From contig MNVP01000087.1 of NCBI GenBank assembly GCA_001871815.1, positions 1 to 10,294 of the forward strand: 10,294 nt of DNA. Direction: 5' to 3'. A program made the translations under genes and the position numbers. The stretch comes from Candidatus Omnitrophica bacterium CG1_02_40_15. Lineage in GTDB: Bacteria; Omnitrophota; Gorgyraeia; Gorgyraeales; Gorgyraeaceae. The notes beneath the pieces are model-generated. The model saw only the letters and a program-made list of their open reading frames with translations. It did not search any database and was not told where the DNA came from. How positions within the stretch are numbered: position 1 is the first letter of the stretch; each line of letters opens with the position of its first letter. Of this stretch, positions 6,214-10,294 are shown one piece after another.

Positions 6214-7023
6214 ATGAAAAATTTGCTAGAGTATAAAAGCCTGATTTATGAATTAGCTGCGAGAGATTTGAAGATACGCTACAGAAAGCCTTTTTTAGGA
6301 TTTTTCTGGATGCTGATAATGCCTTTTTCCACAGCTTTTGTTTATAAAGTATTGTTTTCAGATTTTATGCATGTTTCAAGCGGGCGATATCCGTTTTTTA
6401 TCCATTTAATATCTTCATTATTGCCATGGAGTTATTTTGCTACCGCTGTTCAGAGTTCCAGCGGATGCATATTAAGCAGTAAGAACATAATTAACCAGAT
6501 ATCTTTTCCAAAATATCTTATACCTGTTTCAATGGTATTTGCCAATCTTATAAATTTCCTTCCCACGATGGTGGTTTTGTTAGGGTTTATTGTTATATTT
6601 CATGTTAAGATCAGCGCTTTGATAATTTTTTTACCAATTCTAATATTGATCCATACATGCTTAATTATAGGATTGTCGCTTTTGGTTTCAGCGTTGCAGG
6701 TTGTTTACAGGGATGTAGAATACATTGTCCAGATTGTGATTATGACATTGTTTTTTCTTACCCCGGGTGTTTATGCGTTAGAAGAAATGATAAGCAAAAG
6801 CAGCCATCTTGTTGCAAAAATTTACATGCTCAATCCTCTGGTGGGATTTACAAATCTATATAGGATTGTATTTATCGGGGGTTATTTAAATGGTATGCCA
6901 AAGGAAGTTAATTTCTTGAACACACTTATCATCCCTGTTATATTTTCAATAATAGCGCTATTTGCAGGGTATTTTATATTTAATAAATACGAAAACAGGT
7001 TTTCGGATTATCTGAATGTGTGA
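6214..7023 (+). CDS. wzm: ABC-2 type polysaccharide export permease, Wzm/TagG-like
   Basis: Inner-membrane channel subunit, 269 residues and about six transmembrane segments, that with the ATPase encoded next would export the lipid-linked polysaccharide. The amphipathic N-terminal ELAARDLKIRYRKPFLGFFWMLIMP is the characteristic ABC-2 opening. The central SLLVSALQVVYRDVEYIVQIVIMTLFFLTPGVYALEEM and later LNPLVGFTNLYRIVFIGG are the conserved Wzm/TagG/KpsM signatures. The length is normal. Only three bases separate it from the SxtJ-like gene, and no strong ribosome binding site is visible, so translation is probably coupled. The match to Wzm rather than KpsM is supported by the Wzt-style ATPase with C-terminal extension that follows. 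Confidence 0.94.
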   Translation: MKNLLEYKSLIYELAARDLKIRYRKPFLGFFWMLIMPFSTAFVYKVLFSDFMHVSSGRYPFFIHLISSLLPWSYFATAVQSSSGCILSSKNIINQISFPKYLIPVSMVFANLINFLPTMVVLLGFIVIFHVKISALIIFLPILILIHTCLIIGLSLLVSALQVVYRDVEYIVQIVIMTLFFLTPGVYALEEMISKSSHLVAKIYMLNPLVGFTNLYRIVFIGGYLNGMPKEVNFLNTLIIPVIFSIIALFAGYFIFNKYENRFSDYLNV

Positions 7024-7035
7024 TTTTTTTAAGCC

Positions 7036-8760
7036 ATGGAAATAATCAGATTAAATAACGTAGGAAGAAAATTTCATAAAACTGTCAATGCGGATAAATC
7101 GCAGGATAATAGAGCTATTCTGAATAGCCCGAATAGTTTTTGGGCTTTAAGGAATATCTATATGAGCATAAGTAAGGGAAAGATAATAGGTATTATAGGT
7201 AGGAACGGCTCCGGAAAATCAACCCTTTTAAATATAATCGCCGGCGCTCTGCCTGTCAGCGAAGGCGAGATTACGACGCAAGGCAAGGTTTCTGCTCTTT
7301 TGACATTAGGGGCAGGGTTCCAGGACGAATTTACCGGAAAAGAAAATATATATCTGAATGCCAGCTTGTTAGGCATGAAAAGAGAGGATATAAAAAATAT
7401 TTTCTTGGATATCGTAGAATTTTCGGAATTAGGGGATTTCATAAATGCGCCGTTAGGAAGCTATTCTTCTGGCATGAAGATGCGGTTAGGGTTCAGCGTG
7501 GCGATACACAAGGAATTTGATGCCTTGGTAACAGACGAGATAATGGCCGTGGGAGATATATCTTTTCAAAAAAAATGTTTTGAAAAGATGGCGGATTTCA
7601 AAAGACAAGGGAAGTCTATGGTAATAGCTACGCAGGACATAGGTGTGGCAGAGAGGTTTTGCGACAGGTTATTTTTATTGGAAGACGGACACATAATATC
7701 CGAAGGCAAATCTACAGAGGTTGTTGAGCGGTATCAGGTGTTATTGACTAAGAAGAAGATATTATCCGCAGGCGCCCGCTCAGTTATGGTAACTGAAACT
7801 AAACGCTGGGCTACGGATATGGATGAATGGGGAAGAAGTGAAGGGACGAGAGAAGTTGTTATAAAGGATTTAGTCGTGTCTAATAAATTTAAAGAGAAAG
7901 TAGATAAAGTGAAGTCCGGCGAAGCGGTAAAAATTAGAGTTAATTTTACCGCTTACGAAGAAATAGATAATTTTCATTTTGGGGTAGCCATATTCAGAGA
8001 GGATGGCGTATATTGTTACGGCCCAAACACGCAGTTTGACGGGCTGGCGCTACAGCGGATGCATAGAGGCGATGGGTATTTTGAATTAGAATGCGCGGAA
8101 TTATTACTAATGCATGGGGATTATTATATATCTGCGGCAATTTGGGATAAGAATGAAACAATCGCTTATGATTATCATAAGTGTAATTATAAACTAGAGG
8201 TCATTGGAGATTCTCTTTCAGGACAGTTGTTGTATTTAGCTTACAAGTGGCATGGGTTTCATTTTATGCCTTCTCTTAATGAAAGGTATATGCCGAATCT
8301 GGATTGCCTGGTGGATAAGTGGGGCAGCCAGATGAATAGCGCCTTAATAGTTTTTGAATCATTAAGGTTTTTGAATAATTATGGCTCCAAGGACAGCGTA
8401 TTTTTGATGGGCAGAGAATTTAAAATAAAGGCGGATTTTAAAATAGGCCATTCTTTACAAGATGCGGTTAAAAATTTTGTATTCTGGATAGGCATATACC
8501 GTTCAGATGGTATTTATTGTCACGGCAGCGTAAAGAAGGTTACGTCCTGCGGCGCTAACTCAGAGATATTGATTTATCCTAAGCTAAAATTGCTTCCCGG
8601 AGAATACAAAGTTTCAATAGGTATATGGGATACGAATGTCAATGCATTTCTGATGTATGCTCACGGAACGCATTCATTCAATATGATTTCTGAAAAAAGA
8701 GATCATGGCACAGTTTATTTAGAACATCGCTGGGATTGGTCTATTCCAAAAGGAGGATAG
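7036..8760 (+). CDS. wzt: Polysaccharide ABC exporter ATPase, Wzt-like, with two C-terminal sugar-binding-type domains
   Basis: A 574-residue ATP-binding partner of the Wzm-like permease. The nucleotide-binding domain (about 1-245) has Walker A GRNGSGKST (55-63, K61), a Q-loop in GAGFQDEFTGKENI, signature YSSGMKMRLGFS (from about 143) and Walker B with the catalytic glutamate in VTDEIMAVGD (E168). The switch histidine expected after the next strand is replaced by glutamine (ATQD, Q200). Two related beta-rich domains follow, at about 270-392 and 436-552. Each has the order FGVAIFREDGVYCYG / FWIGIYRSDGIYCHG and then a GDYYISAAIWD / GEYKVSIGIWD strand, as in Wzt_C domains that recognise the capped end of an O-antigen. 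Most Wzt proteins carry one such domain. The gene starts 12 bases after the permease, behind a T-run and without a clear Shine-Dalgarno. Confidence 0.93.
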   Translation: MEIIRLNNVGRKFHKTVNADKSQDNRAILNSPNSFWALRNIYMSISKGKIIGIIGRNGSGKSTLLNIIAGALPVSEGEITTQGKVSALLTLGAGFQDEFTGKENIYLNASLLGMKREDIKNIFLDIVEFSELGDFINAPLGSYSSGMKMRLGFSVAIHKEFDALVTDEIMAVGDISFQKKCFEKMADFKRQGKSMVIATQDIGVAERFCDRLFLLEDGHIISEGKSTEVVERYQVLLTKKKILSAGARSVMVTETKRWATDMDEWGRSEGTREVVIKDLVVSNKFKEKVDKVKSGEAVKIRVNFTAYEEIDNFHFGVAIFREDGVYCYGPNTQFDGLALQRMHRGDGYFELECAELLLMHGDYYISAAIWDKNETIAYDYHKCNYKLEVIGDSLSGQLLYLAYKWHGFHFMPSLNERYMPNLDCLVDKWGSQMNSALIVFESLRFLNNYGSKDSVFLMGREFKIKADFKIGHSLQDAVKNFVFWIGIYRSDGIYCHGSVKKVTSCGANSEILIYPKLKLLPGEYKVSIGIWDTNVNAFLMYAHGTHSFNMISEKRDHGTVYLEHRWDWSIPKGG

Positions 8761-8764
8761 CCTG

Positions 8765-9922
8765 ATGTCAAAAAAACAGCCATTTGTGAGTATTATCGTA
8801 GTAAATTTTAACGGCAAAAAACTCATAAAGAAGTGCCTAGATTCTTTATTTAAAATAGATTATCCTGATCGCAGATTTGAGATAATTGTGGTAGATAACT
8901 GCTCGCAAGACGATTCTGTAAAATTTATCAAACATAAATATAAAAAGGTAAGGGTTATAGAAAATAGACAGAATAATTACTGCCAGGCATGTAATCTTGG
9001 TATTTTAAAGTCAAAAGGAAGCTATATTGTTTTATTAAACAATGATGTCGTAGTTAAAAAAAACTGGCTTTCAGAGCTGGTTAAACCAATAGAGAAAGAC
9101 AAATCTATAGGCGCAGTGACCAGCATGCTCCTGAAAAAAAATGGAGTTATTCAGAATGCAGGCCTGTATGAACTGCCTAATTTTTATTGGGACGAGAGGG
9201 GAGCTGGGAAAAAACCGGAGAAATACGCTTCTATGACTGAGATTGACGCCATTTCAGGCGCATGTGCCCTATACAGAAAAGCTGCTTTGAAGGATATTGG
9301 ACTATTGGACGAAGATTTTGTGATGTTTGGAGAAGATGTCGATATGGCTATAAGATTCAAGAAGAAAGGGTGGAAATTGGAATATACGCCATTTAGTACA
9401 GCCTATCATAAAAAACATGGCAGTTGTAATGAAGAGTTTACGCGTGAGGCCGTAGAAAAAAATAGATTATTGTTAATTGCAAAGCATTATCCTGACAAAT
9501 TAACAAATGCATTGATAGGTAACGGGCACTTTATTGTAAAAGAGGGCAAGCAAAAAAGCGGGAGGTTTTTTGAACTGCTGCCTGATATATTTATAAAATT
9601 AGCAAAGGAGCACGGCCATTTAGCAGCAGATGGGATAATGAAAGATGCCTTTGTTGAATTAGAAAAGATATTAAATTATGAAAATAAGAAATTGGAAGAG
9701 GAGATAAAGAACCTTTTAGATGATTTAATCGAAACAAAAAAAGACAGAGAGCACTATAAGAAACAAGAGGAGAATTATAAAAAAGATATAGAAGAAGTAT
9801 CTAAAAATCTCAATGGGTTGTCCCAAAACCTCAACACTACCCAGAATGAACTTCAGGCTTACAAAGACGAGGTATCTAATTTGTCGAACAAGCTGAAAAT
9901 AAGCCTGGGGAAGAGGAGATAA
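8765..9922 (+). CDS. Family 2 glycosyltransferase with coiled-coil tail, truncated by a frameshifting duplication
   Basis: A predicted inverting GT-A glycosyltransferase, WbbL/rhamnosyltransferase-like, expected to extend the polysaccharide on the cytoplasmic face. The catalytic domain runs to about residue 245: VSIIVVNFNGKKLI, VVDNCSQDDS, the metal-binding NND (92-94, DXD equivalent) in LLNNDVVV, then GACALYRKAAL and FGEDVDMAIRFKKKGW (GED 189-191). Residues about 294-383 are charged, heptad-like coiled coil. A strong AGGAGG (8751-8756) lies eight bases before the ATG, within the last codons of the ATPase gene. A perfect 215-bp tandem duplication (unit 9694-9908) shifts the frame and creates the TAA at 9920, leaving five aberrant residues (GKRR-type end). 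The catalytic domain is intact, so a 385-residue enzyme could still work. Without the duplication the frame runs open past the window end. Confidence 0.85.
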   Translation: MSKKQPFVSIIVVNFNGKKLIKKCLDSLFKIDYPDRRFEIIVVDNCSQDDSVKFIKHKYKKVRVIENRQNNYCQACNLGILKSKGSYIVLLNNDVVVKKNWLSELVKPIEKDKSIGAVTSMLLKKNGVIQNAGLYELPNFYWDERGAGKKPEKYASMTEIDAISGACALYRKAALKDIGLLDEDFVMFGEDVDMAIRFKKKGWKLEYTPFSTAYHKKHGSCNEEFTREAVEKNRLLLIAKHYPDKLTNALIGNGHFIVKEGKQKSGRFFELLPDIFIKLAKEHGHLAADGIMKDAFVELEKILNYENKKLEEEIKNLLDDLIETKKDREHYKKQEENYKKDIEEVSKNLNGLSQNLNTTQNELQAYKDEVSNLSNKLKISLGKRR

Positions 9923-10123
9923 AGAACCTTTTAGATGATTTAATCGAAACAAAAAAAGACAGAGAGCACTATAAGAAACAAGAGGAGAATTATAAAAAAG
10001 ATATAGAAGAAGTATCTAAAAATCTCAATGGGTTGTCCCAAAACCTCAACACTACCCAGAATGAACTTCAGGCTTACAAAGACGAGGTATCTAATTTGTC
10101 GAACAAGCTGAAAATAAGCCTGG
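9694..10123 (+). repeat. Perfect 215-bp tandem duplication in the GT2 coiled-coil region
   Basis: Copy 1 is 9694-9908 and copy 2 is 9909-10123. Reading both line by line I found no difference, including equal lengths of the A7 and A6 runs. Homology stops at 9693/9908 on the left (T against G) and 9909/10124 on the right (G against A). The joined edges share only GG, so the break has minimal microhomology. The unit length leaves remainder 2 on division by 3, so it cannot keep the reading frame. Zero divergence means the event is very recent or is an assembly error. Confidence 0.97.
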
Positions 10124-10294
10124 ATGACGGCCTTCGTAAAGACGGCGTTATCATGGGACAAAGCAATGTTATTGCGGAGAAAGACAATAATATAACAGAA
10201 AAAGAAAATGTCATCTTAGCAAAAGAGCAGCGCATAGAAGAACTGTCCCAGAACCTCAATTCCATAAGCGCTGAGCTAAAGGCCTACAAGGAAG
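9910..10294 (+). pseudogene. Frameshifted continuation of the GT2 coiled-coil tail, runs off the window
   Basis: From 9910 the frame one base behind the GT2 frame is open to the end of the window and repeats the coiled coil (from EEIKNLL). It then continues with new sequence (SLDDGLRKDGVIMGQ, NITEKENVILAKEQRIEELSQNLN). This is the natural downstream part of the gene, displaced by the duplication. There is no ribosome binding site or plausible start near its beginning; the ATG at 10153 lies within the coiled coil. LSQNLN recurs exactly 70 residues after the copy-2 LSQNLN, with similar following residues (ELQAYKDE against ELKAYKE), so the tail has a degenerate ancestral repeat of 70 residues, ten heptads. 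What lies beyond the coil is not visible; another glycosyltransferase domain is possible. Confidence 0.75.

Noticed and set aside
6657..6863. 68-residue + strand frame within the permease gene
   Set aside because: It is fully inside a well-supported membrane protein gene in another frame, with a cysteine-rich nonsense-like sequence and no ribosome binding site.
9905..9922. Programmed -1 frameshift at G-GGG-AAG rejoining the GT2 frames
   Set aside because: The A-site codon AAG would have to re-pair with GAA, which is poor, and the exact duplication explains the frame change without recoding.

Overview
The window is AT-rich bacterial DNA with every gene on the + strand. It looks like the middle of a surface-polysaccharide operon (O-antigen, capsule or exopolysaccharide) of the ABC-exporter type. 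The protein styles, the mix of short repeats and the carbamoyltransferase/SxtJ/Wzm/Wzt layout suggest an uncultured Gram-negative-like lineage, possibly Candidatus Omnitrophota. That placement is inference; no marker gene is present.

Layout. Positions 1-264 are non-coding and built from GC-rich palindromic repeats. A promoter-like element (265-293) lies directly in front of a GT4 glycosyltransferase (304-1473). A 125-bp gap holding another, inverted copy of the GC-rich hairpin repeat separates it from a near-continuous gene train: a WecA/MraY-type polyprenyl-phosphate sugar-phosphate transferase (1599-2591), an FAD/NAD(P)-dependent oxidoreductase of the protoporphyrinogen-oxidase/UDP-galactopyranose-mutase-like group (2584-3903), an O-carbamoyltransferase of the NodU/CmcH/TobZ family (3909-5723), an SxtJ-family membrane protein (5740-6210), an ABC-2 permease, Wzm-like (6214-7023), an ABC ATPase, Wzt-like, with two C-terminal sugar-binding-type domains (7036-8760), and a GT2 glycosyltransferase with a long coiled-coil tail (8765 onward). 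The GT2 gene is interrupted by a perfect 215-bp tandem duplication and runs off the window in another frame.

How they may work together (inference from families). The WecA-like enzyme would start a glycan on undecaprenyl phosphate. The GT4 and GT2 enzymes would extend it. The flavoprotein may modify a sugar or related intermediate, and the carbamoyltransferase, perhaps with SxtJ, would add carbamoyl groups. Wzm/Wzt would flip the finished chain across the inner membrane, with the Wzt C-terminal domains reading a terminal modification.

The most unusual aspect is how far short repeats have invaded genes. A palindrome sits in frame inside the flavoprotein, a second palindrome in frame near the N-terminus of SxtJ, and a heptamer array inside the GT4 gene. 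Another heptamer array carries the stop codon, the putative ribosome binding site and the start codon at the flavoprotein/carbamoyltransferase junction. No RNA genes, CRISPR arrays, transposases or convincing terminators were seen.
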